Shown: one piece after another, positions 24,112 through 32,356 of the stretch
Layout: each line of letters opens with the position of its first letter
Position numbering within the stretch: the stretch's first letter is position 1
Assembly: GCA_964514655.1 (NCBI GenBank)
Contig: CAZEQY010000013.1
Span: 1 to 64,000 of the forward strand
Length of the DNA stretch: 64,000 bases
DNA from: SZAS-7 sp964514655
GTDB taxonomy: Bacteria > Chlamydiota > Chlamydiia > Chlamydiales > FEN-1388
Reading direction: 5' to 3'
Program-made: the position numbers and the translations under genes
The notes under the pieces: model-generated
Database searches by the model: none
Told to the model about the DNA's origin: nothing
Seen by the model: only the letters and a program-made list of their open reading frames with translations

Positions 24112-25857
24112 ATGTCAGCTTTATCTAATGCTTTGTATTTGGCTCATGCCTTTGATCGCCTTTCTATTAACTCTATGACTATGAAACTCGATCACTTTCC
24201 TCAAGGACGTTATATAGAACCATACCTCGACTACCTTCTTGCAACACTGGAAGGCAAAACCGATGAACACTTTCACGATCAAACGATAGATTTACAAGAA
24301 GCTATCTTTCACACCGTACTAACCCACTGCTCTGATCGTGGCTATAAAATGCACATGCGTGAGCTCATCTTTATGCTGCCCTACTGTGTCCAAATTCGCG
24401 ACTTAACACCAATTATCAATGCACTGAAAACTATAGATGATGAATGTATTGACCCAATGACACTCTTTGTAGAGGCTATAGGGGCCTGGATAACACAAAC
24501 AAACCCCAACATGCAAAGTATAGACTTTGTGTTTTCCTGTTTTTCCACCTACGCATCAACGTGGGCAAAACCTACAGATACCAATGCCTGCCTCACAAGG
24601 TATAGCCAGCTTGTCTGGAGGGTGTCACAAAGCATAGACCCAACATTAGCCAAGCGCATCTTTGACTACAATGTAGAAAAAGAGCACATATTGGCACTTG
24701 TGTTTATGATTCCATACGTTGCGCATGATCTTGATTGGAAAATTGTTCGCGCAAAACTTACATCGATCGATCAAGAAATCACCACCCCAACAACACTCTT
24801 TGCAGAGGCCATTGCTTGTTGGAAACAGTGCACAAATGCAAACCCACAAACTGCTGCAAGCCGACTTCGCTATTTTGCTGACTACGCTTTAGAATGGGAG
24901 GATCAAGACTATAAAGATCCTCACGAACTTCAAGAAGCACTTGTAGCTTCATTTTGCTACATCGTCTGGTATATAGCAGAAAGATATCCTGATACAGCCT
25001 CTGATGCAAGTATGCTCAAGGTGCTATATGCACTACAAGGTAATGTAGAAGTTCCATTTTCAAACCCTTCATGGGCAGAAGAACTAACCGGAGCAAAACG
25101 TACACTCTTTTGCTGCCTTATCCAAGACCCAAATCTTAACCAAGAGGTGCGCGATCAGTTTATAGATCATCTTTTACGAAACGATGCACCTGAATCAGCT
25201 GTTGACATTGCGATAACAATTAGCAAATCGCTATCCTATCATCAGCTTACCAAACTTGTTCACAAGGTACAAACTAGTAAGAATCCAAAAACGCTAGAAA
25301 AATTTGCTAAGCTTGTCAAGTCTAACACGTTTCCACGCGAGCTACGAGAGCTGCTTCTTACTTACTCGACGGGCTCTCCGTCTGCAGCAAACATACTTTT
25401 TGCAACAGCCACACAGCTTTATTTGCCACTAGAAGCCGTTAGACAATTTATCAATAGTGTTTTTGTACACACAGTAAATGAAGAATCAAAAAACGCCCTA
25501 CAAGCCCTATTACGTACACGCTGGCTTATGAAACTAGGTTCTGAATACCTCGTAGAAACCGGAACGGAAACTGTAGCACTTTGTTCAGTGCTACAAAATT
25601 TTGTAAAGCGCTTTGGACTTAGCGAGATATATTCAGACACTGATGTATCTAACATAGTGGTTAAAAATATACACTTCACACGTGTCCAGAGGATTAAATC
25701 AAGAAGCCCAAGTCCGGAAAATATGCCCTTGGCGCACCCTGCATCGCTACGCTCACAATTTCAACTAAAAAAAAGTGCGGCGATACTTGCGCCCATACCC
25801 GTGACACGTAAACCAGATTCTCCGGAACCTGAACTTTCTGATGGTGCAAATAACTAA
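24112..25857 (+). CDS. Large alpha-helical protein of unknown function
   Basis: 581 residues with no signal peptide or membrane segment. The composition is helical throughout, with repeated blocks that look alike (EPYLDYLLATLEG, DPMTLFVEAIGAWITQTNPN and TPTTLFAEAIACWKQCTNAN). The last two are a clear internal duplication about 120 residues apart, each preceded by MLPYCVQIRDL or IPYVAHDLDW. This suggests an alpha-solenoid. The C-terminus (about 530-581) is Pro/Ser-rich and probably disordered, as in effectors. I do not recognise a family; cytosolic scaffold or secreted effector are both possible. Confidence 0.7.
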   Translation: MSALSNALYLAHAFDRLSINSMTMKLDHFPQGRYIEPYLDYLLATLEGKTDEHFHDQTIDLQEAIFHTVLTHCSDRGYKMHMRELIFMLPYCVQIRDLTPIINALKTIDDECIDPMTLFVEAIGAWITQTNPNMQSIDFVFSCFSTYASTWAKPTDTNACLTRYSQLVWRVSQSIDPTLAKRIFDYNVEKEHILALVFMIPYVAHDLDWKIVRAKLTSIDQEITTPTTLFAEAIACWKQCTNANPQTAASRLRYFADYALEWEDQDYKDPHELQEALVASFCYIVWYIAERYPDTASDASMLKVLYALQGNVEVPFSNPSWAEELTGAKRTLFCCLIQDPNLNQEVRDQFIDHLLRNDAPESAVDIAITISKSLSYHQLTKLVHKVQTSKNPKTLEKFAKLVKSNTFPRELRELLLTYSTGSPSAANILFATATQLYLPLEAVRQFINSVFVHTVNEESKNALQALLRTRWLMKLGSEYLVETGTETVALCSVLQNFVKRFGLSEIYSDTDVSNIVVKNIHFTRVQRIKSRSPSPENMPLAHPASLRSQFQLKKSAAILAPIPVTRKPDSPEPELSDGANN

Positions 25858-25871
25858 ACCCAATTAAGTCC

Positions 25872-25901
25872 TTGACACGTTTTTTAAAATTGCCCTATAC
25901 T
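25872..25901 (+). promoter_or_regulatory. Near-consensus sigma70/sigma66 promoter
   Basis: TTGACA (25872-25877) and TATACT (25896-25901) are separated by 18 bp. It is the best-matching promoter I saw in the window and drives only the 38-codon ORF that starts 36 bp further on. Confidence 0.75.
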
Positions 25902-25936
25902 CGGGCCAAGATCTACAGCACCGTTAGGAGGTTTTT

Positions 25937-26053
25937 ATGTGTAGACCATTTTTTTCTTTTATGGTTGCGTCCCGCCTTAGTTCATTCATCTTAGCTTCCC
26001 GTCTTGCCTCCCAACGTTGCAATAATAATTATAATTGCAATAATCAGCAGTAA
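25937..26053 (+). CDS. Strongly promoted 38-residue small ORF
   Basis: An ATG (25937) preceded by an exact TAGGAGG ribosome site and a near-consensus promoter. The peptide begins MCRPFFSFMVASRLSSFILA, repeats the motif ASRL (ASRLSS, ASRLAS) and ends in an Asn/Gln-rich tail with two Cys (QRCNNNYNCNNQQ). The middle is amphipathic to hydrophobic, so membrane association is possible. It could be a functional small protein, a leader peptide for the alsT-like gene 60 bp downstream (a T-rich stretch follows), or the coding part of a small RNA. I know no family. Confidence 0.6.
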   Translation: MCRPFFSFMVASRLSSFILASRLASQRCNNNYNCNNQQ

Positions 26054-26113
26054 TTTTTCCCTTTTAGTTTAAAGTCTTTTTTGCTATATTGTAATTATTT
26101 TTATAGGATTCCT

Positions 26114-27466
26114 ATGTTTTTCGATAGTTTTGCCCAATTTGCAGACACCATCTTGTTTATTTCTTGCGTGCTGATCCTTATCAGCTGTATCTACATTAGC
26201 TACAAACTCAGGTTTGTGCAGTTTCGCTTTTTTCCGGCGCTTTTTTCGCTGTTAAAAGCCTCATTTACAAAACGAGATGCCACAAGCTCTAGCCAAACGA
26301 TACTCCCCCATACAGCCCTAATCACAGCGATGTCAACAACCCTTGGTATTTCTACGATAGTGGCCCCTGTTATTGCTTGTAACCTTGGCGGTCCCGGCGC
26401 TCTTTTAGGCTTTTTGCTGACTGCATTTTTTGGTAGTGCTGCAACATATGCTGAGGTCAACCTCTGCATCACACACCGCAAAAAAGATGAGTCGGGTATT
26501 ATCATGGGCGGGCCCATGCAGTACCTTAAAACCATATTTTCACCTTTTGCGGCAAAGTGGTATGCAGTATCGTGCCTTACACTTATGCTTGCATGGTCTG
26601 CCGCACAGGCAAACCAGGTAGCGGCTATTTTGGATTCACCTCTAGTTGAAAGCTATCGCATTCCCACTATCATTACAGCTAGCATTACAGGCATCTTTGT
26701 ACTTGTTATGCTAATGGGCGGCATAAAGCGCGTGGGCTGGTTTTCTATGGTGCATGTGCCGCTGATGTTTGTTATATATGTGGGCTCTTGCCTTTACATA
26801 GTAGGAACAAACCTCGACAAGCTACCGGCTATTTTTTCAGAGATTTTTGCGGCTTTTACAGAACCCCAATCACTAGCTAGCGGTGTAGTTGTGGGCGGTG
26901 CTGTAAGCGCCCTTCGCTGGGGTATATTTAAAGGTATACAGTGCTGTGAAACGGGAATCGGCACCCAGACGATGCCTCACTCGATGGCAGAAACTGAAAA
27001 TCCTATCGCCCAAGGACTCCTCGCGATGCTCTCAACATATACAGCAGGAATCGTAGCCTTTTTGTCCGGCTGTGTGGCACTGCTTACTAAAACGTGGCAA
27101 GATCCAACCCTGCCCCTTGGCATGAGCATGGTTGCAGCGTCATTTGAGATCTATTTTTCATCTTTTGGCATTGTAATAATCACGATAGCATCGCTTCTTT
27201 TTGCCTCCGGCCCAATCCTTGGCAACTGCTACAACGGCAGCCAGTGCTTTAGCTTTTTAACAAACAACAAGCGCCTTAAAGCCTACTACGTAGCATCTGC
27301 AATCATGGTATTTTTTGGAGCCATTGCCGACGTCAAAACGCTTTGGTCACTTATGGACATAGTGCTAGCAGCAACAGCTCTACCCCACATCGCCTGCCTA
27401 GTCGTCTACGCCCATAAAGAAGCCAAGCAAGGCTCCGCCCTCACCCAAGAAATGGTAGTAGCCTAA
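26114..27466 (+). CDS. Sodium:alanine/glycine symporter (AGCS family)
   Basis: 450 residues from the ATG at 26114, which has AGGA upstream; a TTG further upstream is less likely. About 10-11 hydrophobic segments. Motifs of the AGCS family are visible: STTLGISTIVAPVIACNLGG, FFGSAATYAEV and MGGPMQYLK near the N-terminus, and CCETGIGTQTMPHS in the middle. It imports alanine or related amino acids with sodium across the inner membrane. Chlamydiae rely on such importers. It is followed by a hairpin (27473-27491). Confidence 0.9.
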   Translation: MFFDSFAQFADTILFISCVLILISCIYISYKLRFVQFRFFPALFSLLKASFTKRDATSSSQTILPHTALITAMSTTLGISTIVAPVIACNLGGPGALLGFLLTAFFGSAATYAEVNLCITHRKKDESGIIMGGPMQYLKTIFSPFAAKWYAVSCLTLMLAWSAAQANQVAAILDSPLVESYRIPTIITASITGIFVLVMLMGGIKRVGWFSMVHVPLMFVIYVGSCLYIVGTNLDKLPAIFSEIFAAFTEPQSLASGVVVGGAVSALRWGIFKGIQCCETGIGTQTMPHSMAETENPIAQGLLAMLSTYTAGIVAFLSGCVALLTKTWQDPTLPLGMSMVAASFEIYFSSFGIVIITIASLLFASGPILGNCYNGSQCFSFLTNNKRLKAYYVASAIMVFFGAIADVKTLWSLMDIVLAATALPHIACLVVYAHKEAKQGSALTQEMVVA

Positions 27467-27472
27467 ACCCCA

Positions 27473-27491
27473 GCACCCCCTTCGGGGGTGC
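27473..27491 (+). terminator. GC-rich hairpin after the symporter gene
   Basis: GCACCCCC and GGGGGTGC pair perfectly around TTC, 6 bp after the stop. There is no T-run after it, so it may be a weak or factor-dependent terminator, or an RNA 3' stabiliser. Confidence 0.5.
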
Positions 27492-27520
27492 CTCAAGTTC
27501 AGATAATTGATGCCAATTTT

Positions 27521-27830
27521 CAGCCTGAAGGGCTGGTTTATAAAAGCCTAGGGCATCGCCCTAGGTAAGCCAAGCAACAAATATAGCAGGGTGAAGCCCT
27601 GCGTTATAAGTTTCGATTTAAGCCACGTCAATCAAATATCGCGCCTGTAAGCGCTTATATATTGCAGGGCTTCACCCTGCTATTTGTGGGCTACAACGGA
27701 CCTAGGGCTTTGCCCTAGGCTTTTATATACCAGCCCTTCAGGCTGAAGAAAAATTACTGGGGTAATTTAACATAAAGAATAATGTTAAGGGCTTTGCTCT
27801 AGGCTGTTATAACCCAACCATTCAGGCTGA
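27521..27830. repeat. Composite palindromic repeat cluster (REP-like), copy 1
   Basis: Three palindrome types are arranged symmetrically: A (CAGCCTGAAGGGCTG, 27521), B (CCTAGGGCATCGCCCTAGG, 27547), C (GCAGGGTGAAGCCCTGC, 27586), then C' (27664), B' (27701) and A' (27731) in the opposite orientation. Two further degenerate B and A copies follow (27787-27829). The whole makes a 225-bp inverted repeat. It has no coding potential. A second C'-B'-A' set lies at 46743-46867. Confidence 0.8.
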
Positions 27831-27906
27831 ATAATGCAATGATTGCTCTTGATTTTTAATGACGTCTTAATGTAAAATTGTATTTTAAAAACGCGTGAGG
27901 TGGTTT

Positions 27907-28755
27907 ATGCAAGCTGAAAAAACAGGAACAGCAGGTCTAAATTTGCAGGGATTACGCCATGCACTCCTCCAAGTTGAGTCAGAGAGAAAGGAAAAAAGAA
28001 AGCTCTCCGCACTTGAAACTCGCATTGTTGAAGAATTTAAGAGAAGAAAACGCGATGCCTTTGGCGATGAGGCCGTCATAATCTTGCCAACAGATCCGCG
28101 ATATGCCATCGTATTACAGCAAATAGAAGATTTGGTCAAAGACTATCCAACATCGCCCCGGGGAAGCAGATTTATAGGCTCAAAGGTAACTGTAAAAGTC
28201 TTTCTATACGTAAACATCTCCCATTTTAATGTAACATATAAGCGCTCACCAGACCCCAGAAATCTCTTTCTCGAACCAGTGGGCAAAGAAATTGACTTTG
28301 GACCACTTAAGCTCGACCAATTTGGGGCATTCACAAAACGCAACATCACGCTGAAGGTACAAAACTTGCATCAAGTACCCGGCGAAAAATTTAAGAAAAA
28401 TAAGCATGCAGATAGAGCTCCAGTAGATCCTAATGCTATTGCCCTAGGCGGCAAAACCTATGCCGGGGATTTTTCCACAGATCCCGCTCTTATGAAGACA
28501 AAATTTCTAGCTGACGTCCAGTTTGGCACCTTGCTAAACGCAAAAAGGATGACAGTCACCGTAGAAACTTTGGGCGAAGAAGAAAGTACCTATGTTGTTA
28601 TCCCCCTAGACAAACTAACAACCACCTCTAAAATCCCCGTTGATGGTAGTTTTACTGTCGCAAGTGGAGCTACAGTCCACATAGAGGATTTAGAAGGCGA
28701 TGATCAAACCTGGATTGACTGTAAGCAGAGCTATCCCATTCGATTTCCCCTCTAG
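27907..28755 (+). CDS. Hypothetical protein upstream of a type III chaperone gene
   Basis: 282 residues from the ATG at 27907 (GAGGTGG ribosome site; a GTG twelve bases up is in frame but sits in the ribosome site). The first 80 residues are charged and helical (RKEKRKLSALETRIVEEFKR); the rest is beta-rich with lysine-rich loops. No signal peptide or membrane segment. I do not recognise a family. Its position directly upstream of the TPR chaperone and the 898-residue protein suggests the same secretion-related unit, but the 65-bp gap leaves room for a separate promoter. Confidence 0.7.
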   Translation: MQAEKTGTAGLNLQGLRHALLQVESERKEKRKLSALETRIVEEFKRRKRDAFGDEAVIILPTDPRYAIVLQQIEDLVKDYPTSPRGSRFIGSKVTVKVFLYVNISHFNVTYKRSPDPRNLFLEPVGKEIDFGPLKLDQFGAFTKRNITLKVQNLHQVPGEKFKKNKHADRAPVDPNAIALGGKTYAGDFSTDPALMKTKFLADVQFGTLLNAKRMTVTVETLGEEESTYVVIPLDKLTTTSKIPVDGSFTVASGATVHIEDLEGDDQTWIDCKQSYPIRFPL

Positions 28756-28820
28756 ACGCCCCCCTCTCGTTGCTATTAAATAAAACATTTGATAGAATGT
28801 AAGTAATGGAGGGGATAGCT

Positions 28821-29582
28821 ATGGAGGGGCCCATTACGCCTGATTCTGATGATACTTTAGAGGCGGAATATCTGGAGGCATGTACGCAACTTCTAGCAAC
28901 TAAGGTTGCAGATGAGCTTCTTGCCCATCCAAATTCAATTTTACCTGAAAAAGCACTTCTAGAACGCTATCAACAAGAGATGAAAGATGAATTTGCAGCC
29001 TACGGGCAGCGGCAAAAAAATGGGGCTCAGCGCTTGAGTGATTCTCTAGAAGAGCTCTCTAAAGAAAACCCCGAGATCTTCACAGATGAAGTCCTTGATG
29101 CAATAGATCGAATCGCTACCTTACATGAAAAAGTAGCACAAGATAAAAAGGCTTTTTCAGAGCATATTTCAAACGGCGGCACAATTCAAGAATTTGCAAA
29201 TGTTGATAATACCACTATGGACTGCCTCTATCAGGGTGCAAGGCGTCTTTACGACCTTAAGCAGCTAGAAGCCGCTGCTGATGCGTTCTTGTTCTTAACA
29301 GGTCTAAACCCAGACACCCATGTTTTTTGGCTTGGCCTTGCAAATTCCGAATTTGATCGTAAGAACTACAAAGAAGCACTTTCTAATTATGAGAAAGTTT
29401 TAGAAAAAAACCCTTTTGACCCAAGCTATCACCTGGCACTTTGCCAATGCTATGAACTGCTTGGTCAAAAAGATAAAGCCATTAACACAATCCACCTTGC
29501 CCTTGAAACCCTCAAGGACCAGCCTGAATTTGAAGACTGGAAGCAAGAGTTAGAAGCTGAACTAATACGTCTTCAGCACTAA
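28821..29582 (+). CDS. SycD/LcrH-type TPR chaperone-like protein
   Basis: 253 residues from the ATG at 28821, which has GGAGGGG eight bases upstream; an ATG at 28806 is alternative. The C-terminal half (about 135-235) has tandem TPR motifs (RRLYDLKQLEAAADAFLFLT, FWLGLANSEFDRKNYKEALS, YHLALCQCYELLGQKDKAIN). The arrangement of three TPRs, with the first built on an A.RRLYDL-like motif, is that of SycD/LcrH class II chaperones for type III translocators. A 130-residue charged helical N-terminus is longer than usual. The downstream gene begins 11 bp later and encodes a large proline-rich protein, a likely client. Cytosolic. Confidence 0.78.
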   Translation: MEGPITPDSDDTLEAEYLEACTQLLATKVADELLAHPNSILPEKALLERYQQEMKDEFAAYGQRQKNGAQRLSDSLEELSKENPEIFTDEVLDAIDRIATLHEKVAQDKKAFSEHISNGGTIQEFANVDNTTMDCLYQGARRLYDLKQLEAAADAFLFLTGLNPDTHVFWLGLANSEFDRKNYKEALSNYEKVLEKNPFDPSYHLALCQCYELLGQKDKAINTIHLALETLKDQPEFEDWKQELEAELIRLQH

Positions 29583-29593
29583 GGGAGGAATAG

Positions 29594-32290
29594 ATGCAAG
29601 CTGATTATTCGTCATATCGAGGCCATGTTCCTGAAAGTGGGGCAACACCTCCACAAGAGCAGCCTGAATATATTTATAGCGGCTCGCGCCCAAGTCCCAA
29701 CATGCCCGGTCGCATCGGAAGCTCTGATACTGCAAAAACGGCTGGCCGCACTACATCTACTACGCCAGGTGCTGTAGCTCGAAGCGAAAGCTGGGCAAAA
29801 GCATCGCCAAGTTTAGGACAAGCAACCGTAAAAATACGAGGTGCAGTCTCGACGACTCGCTCTATACTAGCACCTGCCCCTAAACCGTTACGTCAAAGCG
29901 TGGGAGACTCCTTTGAAAGCTCTAGTGAGGATATAGGTACAAAGTACAAAAACCTCGTAGCAACACTTAAGAATTTGGAAAGTGAGGCTCAAGGAGCTAC
30001 AGCGCCTCCATCATCACCTGTTGGAGAAAGAAAGCTTCCCCCTCCTCCTAAAATGGAAAGGCTTTTTGCTGCTGCAAAAAATGGTATGGCAGATGTCCAG
30101 GCGGCACTTAAAGAAGGCAACTTCACCAAGGCAGAGCTTATCCTAGCTAGAACCACCTTTCTTCGCAATGGTCAGCCAGAAGTTGCAGCCATCATTCACG
30201 ATGCCATTCCTCAGCCGCAAGCTTCGCCACCGCCTTCACCAAGACAATCTGCCGTAGAAGCTCGCAGCTCTACCTCCTTATCACAAGAACCACCATCGCC
30301 CATGGCAACCAGGCACAGAAGTGGTCTTGAAGCTCTTTTACTTAGCTGCCTGCAATCCGGAGATGAAGAAGGCGCAACGAAGCTACTATCCTCCCTTTCA
30401 AAAGAAGAGCTTGAAGCCGCTTATAAGCAGGCAAAAAATCCAGGCATAGCGTTACTTATACAAGACTCCATTCAAAATGCAAAACCACATGCTGAATTAT
30501 CCTCCGCTCCTTCATCTAGGCCATCTTCGGCAGTTCAACCAAGATCAGCTAACATGGCCGAAGTCAAAAGCGCAGTAAGAAACGAAGTTAATAGGCAAAT
30601 TGCGGACTTGAAGGGAGAAAATAAAGTCTTAGGCAGAGAAGGACCTTTAACAGGGATCTCGCTTGTTCATAACAAAGCGAAAAACACTTTTGTAGCAACG
30701 CTGACATTTACAACATCTTTGGGAACTAAAAAAACTGAAACATTAGAACTTGATGCGAAGAATCTGCCCAATGCTAGCGAAATAGACATTATCCCTGTAT
30801 TGCACGAACAAGTTAATAACATGCCTGTCATTAGGCCAACAAATACAAATCTACAATTTTTAGAAGGCAAGTACACTTCTAAACAATCAGATACTACAGA
30901 GGTATTGCTAGTTGGAGGAGCAAGACGATGTACAGCTAAACAACAGGAACTGTTTGAAAAGCATGCAGTTAGTCTTTTAAGAGAAGGCAATAGAGCCATT
31001 AGATCGGAAGTTGGCGTAAAGAAATTTGAAAAACTTAAAGAAGAACAACAAGCGTTAACTAAAAAGAAAAATGAGTTTTACGAAGCAAAAAATGAGGGAG
31101 CATGGAGAGGCAGCGCCGATCAAGCTAGGCTACTCGAAATAAATGAGGAATTAGGCGATGTCACCCAGTACGACATACCCGGTAAAATTGCAGAAGGATT
31201 AGCTGCCAATCAGCGCGCTGCTGATGCAACGGTTGAATCCCATATAGGTGCACTTAACGTTATTGGCTCCCTTAAAGGTCTCAAATTAAAAAGTGGACAA
31301 AGCTTATCCGAGTTATGCCAAAAAACAGCAAAACAAATCCAAGATGCCAACACAAAATTCATTGAATTCAAAAAATCAATCACCCCTGAAGAACTCTTGA
31401 CTTTGCTTATAGCAGATAAGTCTAGTAAAGACTGGACTGATGGTGCGTTTAAAATTGAGGGTGCAGATTTTGCTCAATTGTTCGAAGGACCACAAAATGC
31501 TGTAACCGGCATAGCAACACCATTTATCACGAGCATATACAAAGTCATTCAATCAGATATAGATGGCAATGAAATTTTAACCAAACTTACATGGCAAAAA
31601 TTCGGTGGTGGTGTTCTTAATGACAGCGATATAGCAAAAAATAGGCAAGTGTTTCAGGAATATGCAGAGACATGCAATCCAAAATTAACTTCAGAACAAG
31701 TTGACTCCCTTTGCCAAAAACACACACAAATGGTTGCAGAATATAGCACCCGTTCAGAAAAAGTAATGGAATTTGCAAAAGCAATCGCAGATTTCTATAG
31801 CGAATTTTCTGCATTACCACCCTCAACTTCAGGGCCTAAAAAGCCAGCTCCACCTGTTGCTGCCGAGCAGCGATCAGCAGCGCCTATGGAAGCTGTCACG
31901 GCTCAGCAACCAACAGCCGCGCCTATGGGAGCTGTTACACCGCCAACTACCGGAGGAGCACCAAGAAGACCTCCGCCACCACCACCATCTGCAAAGCCGG
32001 CAGCTGTGGAAGCAGCATCTACTGCTCAGGCGTCATCACATGTATATGACGTACGCACTCTAAAATTCATTCTCGGCGCATTGAAACTTAATGACGATGA
32101 GCGTTACTACAACTTGCGAAATGCTGATGATTATCTTGACAGTAGCGGACTTATGAGCAAAATCTTTGAAAGAGAGAAAGAGTTCATGCACACCGCAAGG
32201 CCCTTGCACGATGCTGTGTCTGCTCTACGTAAAGAAGGTGTAATTACAGATGCGCATATAGCCGAAATTGAGAATAGACTAAATGAATAA
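29594..32290 (+). CDS. Large proline-rich putative type III effector
   Basis: 898 residues, no signal peptide or membrane segment. The N-terminal 120 residues are Ser/Thr/Pro-rich, as in type III export signals. Two short helical domains (about 155-205 and 245-300) repeat a common pattern (MERLFAAAKNGMADVQAALK and GLEALLLSCLQSGDEEGATK). A mainly helical middle region follows, then a polyproline run (RRPPPPPPSAKPA, near residue 795) and a helical C-terminus. The gene has an AGGGAGG ribosome site and directly follows the TPR chaperone gene. A role in host cytoskeleton or signalling is a guess based on the polyproline. Family not recognised. Confidence 0.7.
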   Translation: MQADYSSYRGHVPESGATPPQEQPEYIYSGSRPSPNMPGRIGSSDTAKTAGRTTSTTPGAVARSESWAKASPSLGQATVKIRGAVSTTRSILAPAPKPLRQSVGDSFESSSEDIGTKYKNLVATLKNLESEAQGATAPPSSPVGERKLPPPPKMERLFAAAKNGMADVQAALKEGNFTKAELILARTTFLRNGQPEVAAIIHDAIPQPQASPPPSPRQSAVEARSSTSLSQEPPSPMATRHRSGLEALLLSCLQSGDEEGATKLLSSLSKEELEAAYKQAKNPGIALLIQDSIQNAKPHAELSSAPSSRPSSAVQPRSANMAEVKSAVRNEVNRQIADLKGENKVLGREGPLTGISLVHNKAKNTFVATLTFTTSLGTKKTETLELDAKNLPNASEIDIIPVLHEQVNNMPVIRPTNTNLQFLEGKYTSKQSDTTEVLLVGGARRCTAKQQELFEKHAVSLLREGNRAIRSEVGVKKFEKLKEEQQALTKKKNEFYEAKNEGAWRGSADQARLLEINEELGDVTQYDIPGKIAEGLAANQRAADATVESHIGALNVIGSLKGLKLKSGQSLSELCQKTAKQIQDANTKFIEFKKSITPEELLTLLIADKSSKDWTDGAFKIEGADFAQLFEGPQNAVTGIATPFITSIYKVIQSDIDGNEILTKLTWQKFGGGVLNDSDIAKNRQVFQEYAETCNPKLTSEQVDSLCQKHTQMVAEYSTRSEKVMEFAKAIADFYSEFSALPPSTSGPKKPAPPVAAEQRSAAPMEAVTAQQPTAAPMGAVTPPTTGGAPRRPPPPPPSAKPAAVEAASTAQASSHVYDVRTLKFILGALKLNDDERYYNLRNADDYLDSSGLMSKIFEREKEFMHTARPLHDAVSALRKEGVITDAHIAEIENRLNE

Positions 32291-32330
32291 GTCCCAGCTT
32301 GAACCACTATTGCCTGACGTGATATAATAA

Positions 32331-32351
32331 CTCTTTATTTAGAATAAAGAG
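32331..32351 (+). promoter_or_regulatory. Hairpin that would cover the ribosome site of the MFS gene
   Basis: CTCTTTATT and AATAAAGAG pair perfectly around TAG. The right arm contains the Shine-Dalgarno bases (AAAGAG-G) 6 bp before the ATG at 32357. TATAATAA at 32323-32330 just before it could be the -10 box. If transcription starts near there, the hairpin would hide the ribosome site; it may equally be a DNA operator. Confidence 0.45.
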
Positions 32352-32356
32352 GTTTG

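Noticed and set aside
27521..27830. CRISPR array
   Set aside because: Repeats are palindromes in opposite orientations with unequal gaps, not direct repeats with spacers, and no cas gene is near.
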